From: Flavobacteriales bacterium | GTDB taxonomy: Bacteria > Bacteroidota > Bacteroidia > Flavobacteriales_F > PHOS-HE28 | Length of the DNA: 64,000 nucleotides | Assembly (NCBI GenBank): GCA_016699575.1 | Contig: CP064979.1 | Span: 372,001 to 436,000 of the forward strand | Direction of reading: 5' to 3' | Program-made: the position numbers and the translations under genes | Part shown: piece by piece, positions 32,268 to 40,290 of the stretch | Position numbering within the stretch: the first letter of the stretch is position 1 | Layout: each line of letters begins with the position of its first letter | Notes under the pieces: model-generated | What the model was told of the DNA's origin: nothing | Databases searched by the model: none | The model's input: only the letters and a program-made list of their open reading frames with translations

Positions 32268-33014
32268 ATGCTGCACACCTCCGCCTTCTGGAAGTACCAC
32301 TTCCAGCACAACCTCACCGTTCAACGCGTCGACTGGTCCACCGCTCCGCAGCTTACGGATGCCGAGCGCGCCAACATCATCTACTCGCTGAAGGCGTGGC
32401 AACTGGGCGAGACCAGCGACGGCCGCCACCTGCTGGCCGCCACACGCAAGTACGCCGCGCGCATCGGCGATCCTGACTACGTGCAGGCGGTGGAACTCTT
32501 CATCAAGGAAGAGCAGAAGCACGGCGGCAACCTTGGCCGGTACATCGATGCCATCGGCGAGCAACGCACGCGCTCCGACTGGGGCGATACGCTGTTCCGT
32601 AAGGTGCGCTACTTCAACACCAGCATGGAGCTCTGGACCATCGCGGTGATCATCGTGGAAAGCGCGGCGCAAGTCTTCTACCAAGCCCTGCACGATGCCA
32701 CGCACTGTCCGTTGCTCAGGAGCATCTGCACCGACATCCTCGTCGATGAAGCGCACCACATCAAGTTCCAGAACGAGCGCCTGCACATCATCTTCCAGCG
32801 CAAGGGGTTCTACAACAAGGCGCTCTCCCTCCTGCTTTACTCCTTCCTGTTCTTCGGCACCATCCACGCCGTGTGGTGGGGCCACCGGCGAGCGCTCAAG
32901 GCTGGCGGCGTGGACCGCAAGACCTTCATGCGGCGCATGTACTACAAGTTCTTCAGCAGCATGAAGTTCCTGCACGCGGCACCCGCGGCGGAAGAACGCG
33001 TGGCATTCGCCTGA
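32268..33014 (+). CDS. Ferritin-like di-iron protein
   Basis: A 248-residue mostly helical protein. Metal-ligand pairs typical of ferritin-like/di-iron carboxylate proteins are visible: AVELFIKEEQKHGGNLGRYI (about 75-94, E-E-x-x-H) and CTDILVDEAHHIKFQNERLH (about 155-174, D-E-A-H-H). An earlier Glu (about 45) and one near 126 (IIVESAAQ) could complete the site. The C-terminal part has a hydrophobic segment (SLLLYSFLFFGTIHAVWWG) that may attach it to the membrane. Relatives are putative oxygenases or desaturase-like enzymes; the substrate is unknown. It converges with the SpoIID-like gene with three bases between the stops. Confidence 0.72.
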   Translation: MLHTSAFWKYHFQHNLTVQRVDWSTAPQLTDAERANIIYSLKAWQLGETSDGRHLLAATRKYAARIGDPDYVQAVELFIKEEQKHGGNLGRYIDAIGEQRTRSDWGDTLFRKVRYFNTSMELWTIAVIIVESAAQVFYQALHDATHCPLLRSICTDILVDEAHHIKFQNERLHIIFQRKGFYNKALSLLLYSFLFFGTIHAVWWGHRRALKAGGVDRKTFMRRMYYKFFSSMKFLHAAPAAEERVAFA

Positions 33015-33017
33015 TCG

Positions 33018-34241
33018 TCAGTTGCCGCCCTCCTCGAACCGCGCAGGTGCGGTGTTCACCGGGATCGCCTGCGGCACCATTGTCTCGTCGCGGAAGAAGT
33101 CGATGGCGTGGAGGTCGATGAGGTGCACGTCGGTGAAGTAGTGGTGCAGGATATCGGTGTACGTGCGCCCGCGCCGGGCCATGTGCATGGCGCCCTCCTG
33201 GCACAAGCCAACGCCGTGGCCGAAGCCCCGGCCTTCCATGACCACGCTATCCCCTTCCGGTCGGACGGAGAAGAGACCGCTGTTCAGTTTCCAATCGCTG
33301 CGCACCTGCACCACGGGAACGGCCGGGATGATGCCCGGTAGTTGAAGATTGCTTCTGTCCGCGGGAATGTTCACCGCGGCAGCGACCAGCGCACTGTCGT
33401 TGATGTTCACCTTCCACTTGCGGTGCAGGTAGCCGAGCCAATCGCTGCGGCTGATCGTTCGGGTCCAGGTGGCATGCGGTTCTGCCATGCAAAAGGTGTC
33501 GACTACCGAGCGCAGGTACGGTTCGCTCTTGCTCCACACGTTCTCGGCGTTCACCGTGGCCCCACCACAGTTGCTGTGGAAGGTCGCGTGGATGAGCTTG
33601 ATACCGGCATCCACCAGCACCATGTCTTCAGTAGCCGCCACGGCAGCAAGGATGTCCGCATTCTGCGTTCGACCTTGGTACACCTGGCAATGCACGGCGT
33701 CGCACACTTCGAAGCCATCGGGCAGGTGCTTGCGGATGTTGGTGGTGGCGTACGTGCGGCAGGTGACCGCCTGCAGTTTGTAGTACTCGGCGGTGTGGTC
33801 CTTGCCTGCTTCGCTTTGTATGACACCCGCCGTGTAGTCTTCCATGCCCACATGGTTCGTGAGCGCCAAGCGCCCCCCCTTGGCATCAACGCGCAGGTGG
33901 CCCGGGTAGGTGCGCTCAGACAACTTGCTATCGAGCACTTTCAACCGGAACGCGCTCTGCGGCACCTTCTGCACCAATTCGATCCATCCGGCAGTGAACG
34001 ATGCCGCCAGCGACTTCGCCTGCAACTTGCCGTTCACCACTTCAACACGCAAACCATCGTTGGCCAAAAGTTCGCCCACGCGCCTCCCATCGGCCATGAT
34101 GTTGTAGCCGCCGCCCGCGCTGAGCACCACGATGCGCTCAACGTTCTTATCGCGCAGGATGCCGACACGCACCGCCCGCTCCTGGCCTGCCGAACACAGG
34201 AAGAGCAGCACGAAAAGACTACTGAACAAGGCTTTGCCCAT
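33018..34241 (-). CDS. SpoIID/LytB domain protein (peptidoglycan-active)
   Basis: A 407-residue exported protein: signal peptide MGKALFSSLFVLLFLCSAGQ, then the SpoIID domain. The hallmark segments are YPGHLRVDAKGGRLALTNHV (about 125-144), MEDYTAGVIQSEAGKDHTAE (about 146-165), YKLQAVTCRTYA (about 167), CQVYQGRTQ, FHSNCGGATVNAENVW (about 235-250) and GRGFGHGVGLCQEGAMHMAR (about 350-369). In sporulators SpoIID is a lytic transglycosylase that cuts denuded glycan strands; here a vegetative cell-wall role is likely. It has its own promoter, with the box TAGTTTCG eight bases before ATG 34241. Confidence 0.88.
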   Translation of the reverse strand: MGKALFSSLFVLLFLCSAGQERAVRVGILRDKNVERIVVLSAGGGYNIMADGRRVGELLANDGLRVEVVNGKLQAKSLAASFTAGWIELVQKVPQSAFRLKVLDSKLSERTYPGHLRVDAKGGRLALTNHVGMEDYTAGVIQSEAGKDHTAEYYKLQAVTCRTYATTNIRKHLPDGFEVCDAVHCQVYQGRTQNADILAAVAATEDMVLVDAGIKLIHATFHSNCGGATVNAENVWSKSEPYLRSVVDTFCMAEPHATWTRTISRSDWLGYLHRKWKVNINDSALVAAAVNIPADRSNLQLPGIIPAVPVVQVRSDWKLNSGLFSVRPEGDSVVMEGRGFGHGVGLCQEGAMHMARRGRTYTDILHHYFTDVHLIDLHAIDFFRDETMVPQAIPVNTAPARFEEGGN

Positions 34242-34249
34242 GGCGGGCC

Positions 34250-34257
34250 CGAAACTA
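34250..34257 (-). promoter_or_regulatory. -7 box TAGTTTCG, 8 nt before the SpoIID-like start
   Basis: The minus strand carries TAGTTTCG ending eight bases before ATG 34241; the same octamer precedes the HsdR-N-like gene. Confidence 0.45.
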
Positions 34258-34276
34258 CCGGGGACGCCTGCGGGCC

Positions 34277-35383
34277 TCAGGCGGTGCTGTTCAGACTTTT
34301 CCACACGGCGCTGGCAACACGCGCTGATGCACCCGCACCTCCCAGCACATGCAGCAGGTCGGCCATGTCGCGGTGCATGTTGTGGCGGTAGTCCGCATCG
34401 TGCAATAGCTGGTCGAGCTCGGCCCGCAGCACGCGCTCCGTCATGTGCTCCTGTATCAGCTCCTGCACCACGGGTTTGTCCATGATGAGGTTCACCAGGC
34501 TGATGTACTTCACCTTTACCAGCCGCTTGGCCAGCCATACGTTCACCGCGCTGCCTTTGTAGCATACAGCTTCAGGAACGCCGAACAGGGCTGTCTCCAG
34601 GGTGGCGGTGCCGCTTGTCACCAGTGCAGCCTTCGACTTCCGCAGCACGCCGTACGTGTCGCCGACCACCAGCTCTGCGTTTGAGCCGCGCATCAATTGC
34701 TCATAAAAGCCTCGTGGCACACTGGGCGCCGCAGCCACCAGGAAATCGTAGCGCGGGAAGTGCTTGGCCGCCGCCAGCATCACCGGAAGCATGGTGCCGA
34801 TCTCCTGCTTTCTGCTCCCGGGAAGCAAGGCTACGTACCGGGAATCTTCCTGGGGTATCTCACGCGGTGGGGCACCAGCGATCTCGTCCAGCAAGGGATG
34901 CCCGACGAAATCCACCTCCATGCCATAGCGCGCGTAGAAGTCCTTCTCGAAAGGCAGGATCGTGAACATGCGGTCCACAACCCTTTTGATGGTGTGCACG
35001 CGGCCTTTCTTCCATGCCCAGATCTGTGGGCTGATGTAGTAGAACACTTTGATGCCCTGCTCGTGGGCCCACTCCGCAATGCGCAGGTTGAAGCCGGGGT
35101 AGTCGATGAGAAAGATCGCATCCGGCTTCCACTGGGCGATGTCCTCCTTGCAGAGGGACATGTTGCGCAGGATGGTGCGCAGGTTCATCACCACTTCGGC
35201 AAAGCCCATGAAAGCGAGCTCGCGGTAGTGCTTCACGATGTGCGCCCCTTCGGCCTGCATGCGGTCACCGCCCCACGCGCGCACATCCACCGAAGGTGCA
35301 ATGGCGCGCAATGCCTTCAGGAAGTTGGCTCCGTGCAGGTCGCCGCTGGCCTCGCCGGCTATAACGTACAAACGTTTGGTCAT
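34277..35383 (-). CDS. lpxB: Lipid-A-disaccharide synthase
   Basis: A 368-residue GT19 enzyme that joins UDP-2,3-diacylglucosamine and lipid X to form lipid A disaccharide at the inner membrane. Recognisable blocks: YVIAGEASGDLHGANFLKAL (about 6-25), YRELAFMGFAEVVMNL, FLIDYPGFNLRIAEWA (about 92-107), YYISPQIWAWKKGRV (about 115-129), VDFVGHPLLDE (about 158-168) and VALLPGSRKQEI. The length is usual for Bacteroidota. The start ATG 35383 overlaps the stop of the small membrane gene by four bases (ATGA), so it is translated from the surE transcript. An in-frame TTG two codons upstream is less likely. Confidence 0.95.
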   Translation of the reverse strand: MTKRLYVIAGEASGDLHGANFLKALRAIAPSVDVRAWGGDRMQAEGAHIVKHYRELAFMGFAEVVMNLRTILRNMSLCKEDIAQWKPDAIFLIDYPGFNLRIAEWAHEQGIKVFYYISPQIWAWKKGRVHTIKRVVDRMFTILPFEKDFYARYGMEVDFVGHPLLDEIAGAPPREIPQEDSRYVALLPGSRKQEIGTMLPVMLAAAKHFPRYDFLVAAAPSVPRGFYEQLMRGSNAELVVGDTYGVLRKSKAALVTSGTATLETALFGVPEAVCYKGSAVNVWLAKRLVKVKYISLVNLIMDKPVVQELIQEHMTERVLRAELDQLLHDADYRHNMHRDMADLLHVLGGAGASARVASAVWKSLNSTA

Positions 35384-35712
35384 AACCAACCGTGCTTAAC
35401 CAACTGTTCGAAGATGATGGCCGGCACCACGTAGAGCGCATAGACGAGCATGGCGATGATCACTCCCCGCATGGCGTTCATCTGCCGCATACGGTCGAAG
35501 AAGAAGAACAAGAAAGCATCTGCTATCAGGCTCAGCGAAACGATCTGCGTCCGATAGACCGGCGTCCCGAGAAAGAGATCATTGACGAACCAGCCGATGT
35601 CGTGCTGTGGCCTGATGGCGGTGACGTAGATGCCGCCATAGGCGAAGAACCCGAGCACCGGGAAGATCAGGCCGAGCGTGAAGCCCACACCGGTCCGATC
35701 AGTGGAGGGCAT
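35380..35712 (-). CDS. Small membrane protein between surE and lpxB
   Basis: A 110-residue protein with three predicted transmembrane helices (about 8-30, 52-72 and 80-102) and a short cytoplasmic tail. There is no recognisable motif. It overlaps surE by 14 bases and lpxB by four, so all three are one operon. The conserved position between surE and lpxB suggests an envelope-related role, but the sequence does not show one. Confidence 0.65.
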   Translation of the reverse strand: MPSTDRTGVGFTLGLIFPVLGFFAYGGIYVTAIRPQHDIGWFVNDLFLGTPVYRTQIVSLSLIADAFLFFFFDRMRQMNAMRGVIIAMLVYALYVVPAIIFEQLVKHGWL

Positions 35713-36475
35713 GCTTCCATGTGTTCAGCTCGGCAATGGCATGGTGCGCCGTCATGTCGAACTGCACCGGCACCACGCTAGCAAACCCGTTGTTGACAGC
35801 CCACACATCAGTGTCCTCGCCTAGGTCTGCGTCCTTGAAGCGGCCCTTCAACCAGTAGTAGGCTTTGCCAGTGGGATCGCGGCGCATCTCGAAATCGTCT
35901 TCCCAGTTGCCCCAAGCTTGGCGGCACACGCGCAGTCCCTTGAGCGGTTGGCCCTCGTCCTTCGGTATGTTCACGTTGAGGCAGCTGCCCTTGGGCATGC
36001 CTTGCTGCATCACATTGCCGGTAACGCTGCGGACGACCGGGCGCACGCGGGTGAAATCCGCGTCGATGCTGTGGTCCATGAGCGAGAAGCCGATGCTCGG
36101 GATGCCCTCCAATGCCCCTTCCACCGCAGCGCTCATGGTGCCGCTGTACAGCACGTTGATACTGATGTTGCTTCCGTGGTTGATACCGCTCACCAACAGG
36201 GCTGGCTTCCCTTTGATGACCTCGTAGATGGCCAGCTTCACGCAATCGACCGGTGTTCCGCTGCACGCGTATGCTTCGACCCCCTCCGACATTTCCACCT
36301 TTTGGAGCCGCAGGTAACTGTGGATGGTAATTGCATGGCCCATGGCGCTCTGGGGCTTGTCGGGAGCCACCACCAGGACACGACCGAAAGCCTTCATCTC
36401 CTCGGCCAGCGTGCGGATGCCCGTGGCGGTGATGCCATCGTCGTTGGTGACGAGAATGAGCGGTTGTTCTGCCAT
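35699..36475 (-). CDS. surE: 5'/3'-nucleotidase SurE
   Basis: A 258-residue divalent-metal-dependent nucleoside monophosphate phosphatase. The N-terminus ILVTNDDGITATGIRTLAEE (about 7-26) carries the D-D metal ligands. APDKPQSAMGHAIT, CSGTPVDCVKLAIYEV and LLVSGINHGSNIS (Asn metal ligand) follow in the usual order, then YSGTMSAAVEGALEGIPSIG. First gene of the surE-membrane protein-lpxB operon. The box TAGCTTCG on the minus strand ends seven bases before ATG 36475. Confidence 0.95.
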   Translation of the reverse strand: MAEQPLILVTNDDGITATGIRTLAEEMKAFGRVLVVAPDKPQSAMGHAITIHSYLRLQKVEMSEGVEAYACSGTPVDCVKLAIYEVIKGKPALLVSGINHGSNISINVLYSGTMSAAVEGALEGIPSIGFSLMDHSIDADFTRVRPVVRSVTGNVMQQGMPKGSCLNVNIPKDEGQPLKGLRVCRQAWGNWEDDFEMRRDPTGKAYYWLKGRFKDADLGEDTDVWAVNNGFASVVPVQFDMTAHHAIAELNTWKHALH

Positions 36476-36482
36476 CGGGGCG

Positions 36483-36490
36483 CGAAGCTA
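36483..36490 (-). promoter_or_regulatory. -7 box TAGCTTCG, 7 nt before surE
   Basis: Same octamer as at 8049-8056 on the plus strand. It would drive the surE-lpxB operon. Confidence 0.45.
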
Positions 36491-36502
36491 GGTCCATGGG
36501 AC

Positions 36503-36522
36503 CATGTGCTCATGTGTCCATG
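36503..36522 (+). repeat. 20-bp repeat CATGTGCTCATGTGTCCATG, left copy
   Basis: An exact inverted copy is at 38878-38897. A partial same-strand copy (TCATGTGCTC, then CAATTGCC) occurs at about 38791-38815. The two complete copies bracket the secreted-protein pair 36758-38712. Confidence 0.85.
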
Positions 36523-36645
36523 CTGCCATGTGGCCAATTGCCTCTTCACCAGGACTGGTCAGAACCACCATTGGCATCGCTTACCGAGCATTGCGAAGAC
36601 GACTACCTTCACATTCAAACTCAAACATCATGTTAAAGATGTCAG

Positions 36646-36701
36646 TTCAGTCCAGCGCGTTCAGTCCAGCGCGTTCAGTCCAGCGCGTTCAGTCCAGCGC
36701 G
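36646..36701 (+). repeat. Four perfect tandem copies of TTCAGTCCAGCGCG (14 bp)
   Basis: Units at 36646-36659, 36660-36673, 36674-36687 and 36688-36701 are identical, and the next bases begin a fifth (TTCA). Because 14 is not a multiple of three, gain or loss of one copy shifts the frame downstream. An ATG at 36630 opens a frame through the repeat. Confidence 0.95.
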
Positions 36702-36757
36702 TTCAAGAAGCAAGTAGAAACCGTGACCGCCGACGAAGGCATTGGTGGCGGTCGATC

Positions 36758-37294
36758 ATGGCAGGGCTTGCTTTGCTCTGCCTCGCACCGGCAGCGCAGG
36801 CGGTAACGTACTCCTTCAACAACCAAACACTGGCGACGTTCACGGCGCGCATCCAGTATTACACCTTCACCAACGTGCTGGTGAACTTTGGGCTGCTCAC
36901 CGTACCACCGGGGCAGAACACCTTCACGTTACCGGCCAACTGCGATAGGATCTTCGGTGTTCGGGTGTACGCCCCTGCAGGTTGCGGAGGGCAAAGCACA
37001 TTTTTCAAGTGCGCGCAAACGCATCCACCGCCTATGTTTCCCCAGGTGCTAGCTGCCTGTGACACGTGCATCAGCATCCCGGACACCTTGGGCAACGTGC
37101 AGTACGTGGCGCACGATGGTCCCTACTGGATCAATACCATGGCCTGTCCGGCACTGAACCCTGGCGGCCCAGGCCCTTTCAAGATCTGCACAGACCACAG
37201 CACAGTCAATCAGGTTCTTGACTACGGTCCCTGTTGCAACAACAAAGGCTGCCGGATTTCCGGCGCCGTGCCACCTAGCTGCGATTGCCCATGA
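36758..37294 (+). CDS. Secreted Cys-rich protein, possibly phase-variable
   Basis: A 178-residue protein if ATG 36758 is used: hydrophobic start MAGLALLCLAPAAQA (signal-like, but without basic residues), then a beta-rich body (YSFNNQTLATFTARIQYYTF, TVPPGQNTFTLPANCDRIFG) and many cysteines toward the end (CGGQSTFFKCAQ, AACDTCISIP, GPCCNNKGCRIS). With three copies of the upstream 14-bp repeat instead of four, ATG 36630 would read straight into this frame through RNRDRRRRHWWRSI, giving the signal peptide a strongly basic n-region. The present four-copy allele would then be off or use the internal start. It overlaps the next gene by four bases. Function unknown. Confidence 0.55.
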   Translation: MAGLALLCLAPAAQAVTYSFNNQTLATFTARIQYYTFTNVLVNFGLLTVPPGQNTFTLPANCDRIFGVRVYAPAGCGGQSTFFKCAQTHPPPMFPQVLAACDTCISIPDTLGNVQYVAHDGPYWINTMACPALNPGGPGPFKICTDHSTVNQVLDYGPCCNNKGCRISGAVPPSCDCP

Positions 37295-38712
37295 AAGCCT
37301 GGATCACATATCTGAACGCGATTGCGCTGCTATTGAGCGTTGTTGCACGCGCTCAAGCTCCCACCCTTTTCTACGCCCAGGAACAAACTCGCGACAGCGT
37401 ACGCCTCGATTTCAGTCCAGGGCCGGTTGTGGTCGATTCCACAAACTTCACCGCTGGCATTCACGCCGGGTCCCATCTCTTGTGCGATCCTGCCACGGGC
37501 GATATACTGTTCGCCTCAACCATTTCCGGCATCCTGGACGCCAATGGGACGACACTGCTCAATGGCAACACCGTCAACGGCGGCTTCGTCATACCACGAC
37601 CATCGTCCATCTCGACCTACTACGTATTAACCTGGACGTACGACAACCAGACCAATACGTTCGGCCTGGTGTATTCGGAGGTGGACTTGGCTGCGGAAGG
37701 TGGTACGGGAGCGGTGGTTTTGCCGTCAGCAAGGCCCTTGGCCGAGGGCCTCGGCATCCTCTTTTTCGGACTTTCCAGCCCCGATGGTTCGGCGCATTGG
37801 ATTTTTGTAAGCAAGGTGAACACGACTGAGTTGCTTCGCTTCAAGGTCAGCGCCCTCGACGGCTTCCAGGAAGAGCCGGACACAGTGCAGATCAGTGGCG
37901 TGGTGAACTTGGGAGGGGCCAATGCTTCGGTATCCCATACGAACTCGAGGGTATCCATCATCAAGGCTGTGTCGAACGATGGAGTATTGGTGCTCGACGC
38001 GGACCCCTTCAACGGCACCTTGTCGAACCCTCGTTCAATCCTCGGCAGCGCAACCAGCTTGGACGGAGCCTCGGCGTTGAGCAGCAACGGCGAGGTGCTG
38101 TACGTGTCCAGTTCCGCTTACGGGTTGCCAAGGTTGTGGCAATACGACCTAACGCAATCTGATGAACAAAGCGTTATGGCCACTGAACTTGGGATTTCAG
38201 GATTAGACTCCGCCTTTGTCCTCCACACATACCCATTCCTCGGTTCTGATGGTCGTGTCTATATGACACATGACGATTGCGCGCAGGACGCCGCGAGTTT
38301 CATGTCCTACTTGGAATCCCCCAATACTCTGGGACAAGGCTGTGGTGCGAACTGGCGGGCGATCGGTCTTGGACCGTCGTATGATACGCCATGCTCGTAT
38401 CACCCCACCGTGTTCTGGCCGTACATGGGTGCGGTTGGTATTGCGGAATGGAGTTCCGGAAGCGTCGCAACCTTGCAGGTGTTCCCATCCCCCGCTTCCA
38501 ACGTCATCACCGTATCGCGCGGCTCGGCGCTGCGCGGCCCGGCACATCTGCACGTTTTGGATGAGCAAGGCCGGTTGGTGCACGACCAATCTTGGCCGAA
38601 CGCCGTGCAAGCTGTTCCGCTCGATGTGTCCACATGGGCAGTGGGGGTTTATCATCTGCGTGCCCTATCGGATGAAGGGCAAATGGCCACAGGGCGCTTT
38701 GCGGTGCAGTAA
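37291..38712 (+). CDS. Secreted protein with T9SS type A sorting domain
   Basis: A 473-residue exported protein: signal peptide MKAWITYLNAIALLLSVVARAQ, then a repetitive beta-rich body resembling a beta-propeller (GDILFASTISGILDANGTTL, VYSEVDLAAEGGTGAVVLPS, LFFGLSSPDGSAHWIFVSKV). A T9SS type A sorting domain ends the protein: LQVFPSPASNVITVSRG, LHVLDEQGRLVHDQSW, LDVSTWAVGVYHLRALSDEG, GRFAVQ. Its ATG overlaps the stop of the upstream secreted protein (ATGA), so its translation probably depends on that gene, and any frame switch there would affect this one as well. A strong terminator follows. Confidence 0.78.
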   Translation: MKAWITYLNAIALLLSVVARAQAPTLFYAQEQTRDSVRLDFSPGPVVVDSTNFTAGIHAGSHLLCDPATGDILFASTISGILDANGTTLLNGNTVNGGFVIPRPSSISTYYVLTWTYDNQTNTFGLVYSEVDLAAEGGTGAVVLPSARPLAEGLGILFFGLSSPDGSAHWIFVSKVNTTELLRFKVSALDGFQEEPDTVQISGVVNLGGANASVSHTNSRVSIIKAVSNDGVLVLDADPFNGTLSNPRSILGSATSLDGASALSSNGEVLYVSSSAYGLPRLWQYDLTQSDEQSVMATELGISGLDSAFVLHTYPFLGSDGRVYMTHDDCAQDAASFMSYLESPNTLGQGCGANWRAIGLGPSYDTPCSYHPTVFWPYMGAVGIAEWSSGSVATLQVFPSPASNVITVSRGSALRGPAHLHVLDEQGRLVHDQSWPNAVQAVPLDVSTWAVGVYHLRALSDEGQMATGRFAVQ

Positions 38713-38737
38713 AGCACCGATCGCAGAACGACCATGG

Positions 38738-38768
38738 AGGGGCCGTCCGGAGGGATCGGGCGGCCCTT
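38738..38768 (+). terminator. Rho-independent terminator after the T9SS protein
   Basis: AGGGGCCGTCCG (38738-38749) can pair with CGGGCGGCCCTT (38757-38768), a 12-bp stem with two G-T pairs, followed by CTGTTGTTT. Confidence 0.65.
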
Positions 38769-38877
38769 CTGTTGTTTCGGACGGGTGTGGTCATGTGCTC
38801 CCTATGTACAATTGCCCGTTGAACACCACATTCGCATCCCCATGGGCACGACATGTCCCGCCGAAGCGGGATGAGCG

Positions 38878-38897
38878 CATGGACACATGAGCACATG
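38878..38897 (-). repeat. 20-bp repeat CATGTGCTCATGTGTCCATG, right inverted copy
   Basis: Exact reverse complement of 36503-36522. The ATG of the RidA gene (38895) lies inside it. A small hairpin (TCCCGC/GCGGGA, 38856-38871) stands just upstream. Confidence 0.85.
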
Positions 38898-39275
38898 AAG
38901 AAGCCCATCCACCCGCCCGGTGCTGCCAAGCCGCTGGCACCCTACACTCCTGCGATCGAAACGAACGGCTTCGTGTTCCTGAGCGGACAGATCGCATTGA
39001 AGGGCGATAGCGGTGACCTGGCCATGGGCAGTATCGAAGAGGAGACCACGCAGGTGATGGAGAACATCGGCCTGTTGCTCCGCGCAGCCGGGCTCGGTTA
39101 CGACCACCTGGTGAAGGTGACCATCTTCCTCAGCGACATGGCGCACTACCAAGCCGTGAACACCGTTTACGGATCGTATTTCAAGGCGGCGCCCCCCGCC
39201 CGTGAAGCCGTTGCGGTGAAAGGGCTACCACGCGGGGTGAACGTGGAGATCAGTGGGGTCGCAAGCCGGGACTGA
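38895..39275 (+). CDS. RidA family reactive intermediate/imine deaminase
   Basis: A 126-residue trimer-forming protein of the YjgF/YER057c/UK114 family. Signature blocks: YTPAIETNGFVFLSGQIALK (about 16-35), IEEETTQVMENIGLLLRAAG (about 46-65), HLVKVTIFLSDMAHYQAVN (about 71-89) and PPAREAVAVKGLPRGVNVEI (about 99-118), with the substrate-binding Arg in PAR. It hydrolyses reactive enamine/imine intermediates. The start codon lies within the 20-bp dispersed repeat; an earlier in-frame ATG reads through repeat DNA and is unlikely. One base separates its stop from that of the convergent rhodanese gene. Confidence 0.92.
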   Translation: MKKPIHPPGAAKPLAPYTPAIETNGFVFLSGQIALKGDSGDLAMGSIEEETTQVMENIGLLLRAAGLGYDHLVKVTIFLSDMAHYQAVNTVYGSYFKAAPPAREAVAVKGLPRGVNVEISGVASRD

Positions 39276-39276
39276 A

Positions 39277-39648
39277 TCAGCGTTGCCGGTTCGTCTTGCG
39301 CCATCGGGCGTGCCCCCCTTTCATGTCGACAACACGCCGGAATCCCTTCCTTTTCATACGTCGAGCGGCCAAGGGGCTGCGGTGACCGGTCTCGCAATAC
39401 AGAAAGACCAGCTCATTGCGGTCCAAGTGCTCGACCATACGCCCGAACTTCAATGAGAAGTAGCTGTAGTTGACCGCCCCGTGCAGGTGCGACTTCCGAT
39501 GCTCTGCCGGTGTCCGCACATCAATGATGATGTGGTCGGCGTTGCCCTTCAGCATGGCTGCATATTCAGCAGGGCCAAGCTTCTCGTAGCTGAAATCGGG
39601 GGTGCTCCGCACCGAGAAGCAGCCCGGAAGAACCAAGAGTGCAGACAT
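39277..39648 (-). CDS. Rhodanese-like domain lipoprotein
   Basis: A 123-residue protein with a very short lipoprotein-type start (MSALLVLPGC, Cys 10) and one rhodanese domain. IIIDVRTPAEHRKSHLHGAV (about 38-57) and the active-site loop LYCETGHRSPLAARRM (Cys about 84) are typical, so a sulfur-transfer or persulfide role in the periplasm is likely. The h-region is short for a lipoprotein signal, so a longer N-terminus from an unrecognised start is possible. The membrane-protein gene 39708-40202 lies upstream on the same strand. Confidence 0.78.
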   Translation of the reverse strand: MSALLVLPGCFSVRSTPDFSYEKLGPAEYAAMLKGNADHIIIDVRTPAEHRKSHLHGAVNYSYFSLKFGRMVEHLDRNELVFLYCETGHRSPLAARRMKRKGFRRVVDMKGGHARWRKTNRQR

Positions 39649-39707
39649 GGCTCCAGCATGCAAGGGGTATCCCCGGCCAACCCAACCAAAGACCTTGTCC
39701 AGGCGGC

Positions 39708-40202
39708 TCAATTCAATCGTTTCAACTGGCTTCCGAATGCGGCTGTCATACCTACTGCCATGAGTGGACCGATAACGCCCAACTGGCTCCATGGCAACAC
39801 CACCATGGGCAGGAAAATGCCGATGATCTGGGCTGCAGCGTACGTATAGAAGCCGCTCCGTTTCGCCCGCCAGATACCGATGGTGCCCACCAGCCTGACA
39901 AGTGTGCGCATGAAGAGCAATCCCAGCAGCAGCGCGCCGCTCGCATGCAACAGCGGCAGCATGATATCCATCTGGGCCAGGTCTTCCTCCGGCATGCCGC
40001 TGCGCATGGGCCCCAAGGCTTCCTCCGCCTTCGCGGCGAACTCATCGTAGGGCATGCGCCCCACCGCGCTCATGGCCAGCCATCCGATGCCATAGACCAG
40101 CAGGAAAGCGCCCGTGTTGATAAAGCTCAGGATACCCAGAACGGAAATGACACCGGGGCGTTCGGAGCTCCCTGCTCCATCGGGCTGGTATTGTGCTGGC
40201 AT
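39708..40202 (-). CDS. Multi-pass membrane protein of unknown function
   Basis: A 164-residue protein with four predicted transmembrane helices (about 21-45, 78-98, 105-122 and 125-150) after a short Pro/Gly-rich N-terminus (MPAQYQPDGAGSSERPGVIS). The acidic loop between helices 1 and 2 contains MPYDEFAAKAEEALGP. It resembles short DUF-type membrane proteins common in Bacteroidota but carries no motif that gives a function. It is upstream of the rhodanese gene on the same strand, with 59 bases between. Confidence 0.6.
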   Translation of the reverse strand: MPAQYQPDGAGSSERPGVISVLGILSFINTGAFLLVYGIGWLAMSAVGRMPYDEFAAKAEEALGPMRSGMPEEDLAQMDIMLPLLHASGALLLGLLFMRTLVRLVGTIGIWRAKRSGFYTYAAAQIIGIFLPMVVLPWSQLGVIGPLMAVGMTAAFGSQLKRLN

Positions 40203-40254
40203 GGGTCCGGTGTTGTGCGCAAAGTAACCCGGCAAAGCCACTTCATTGAACGGC

Positions 40255-40277
40255 TACATTCGCCCCGCTCTTCGGGG
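40255..40277 (+). promoter_or_regulatory. -7 box TACATTCG and 5'-leader hairpin of lpdA
   Basis: TACATTCG (40255-40262) fits TAnnTTnG. The leader then holds a small hairpin (GCCCCG/CGGGGC, within 40262-40278) before ATG 40291. Unlike many other genes here, this one has a leader of about 25 bases. Confidence 0.4.
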
Positions 40278-40290
40278 CATCCAACAAAAC

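Noticed and set aside
36504..36806. Independent small protein reading through the 14-bp repeat
   Set aside because: Its second half (ending CSASHRQRRR) is an off-frame reading of the secreted protein's start; it is better seen as the off state of a possible switch.
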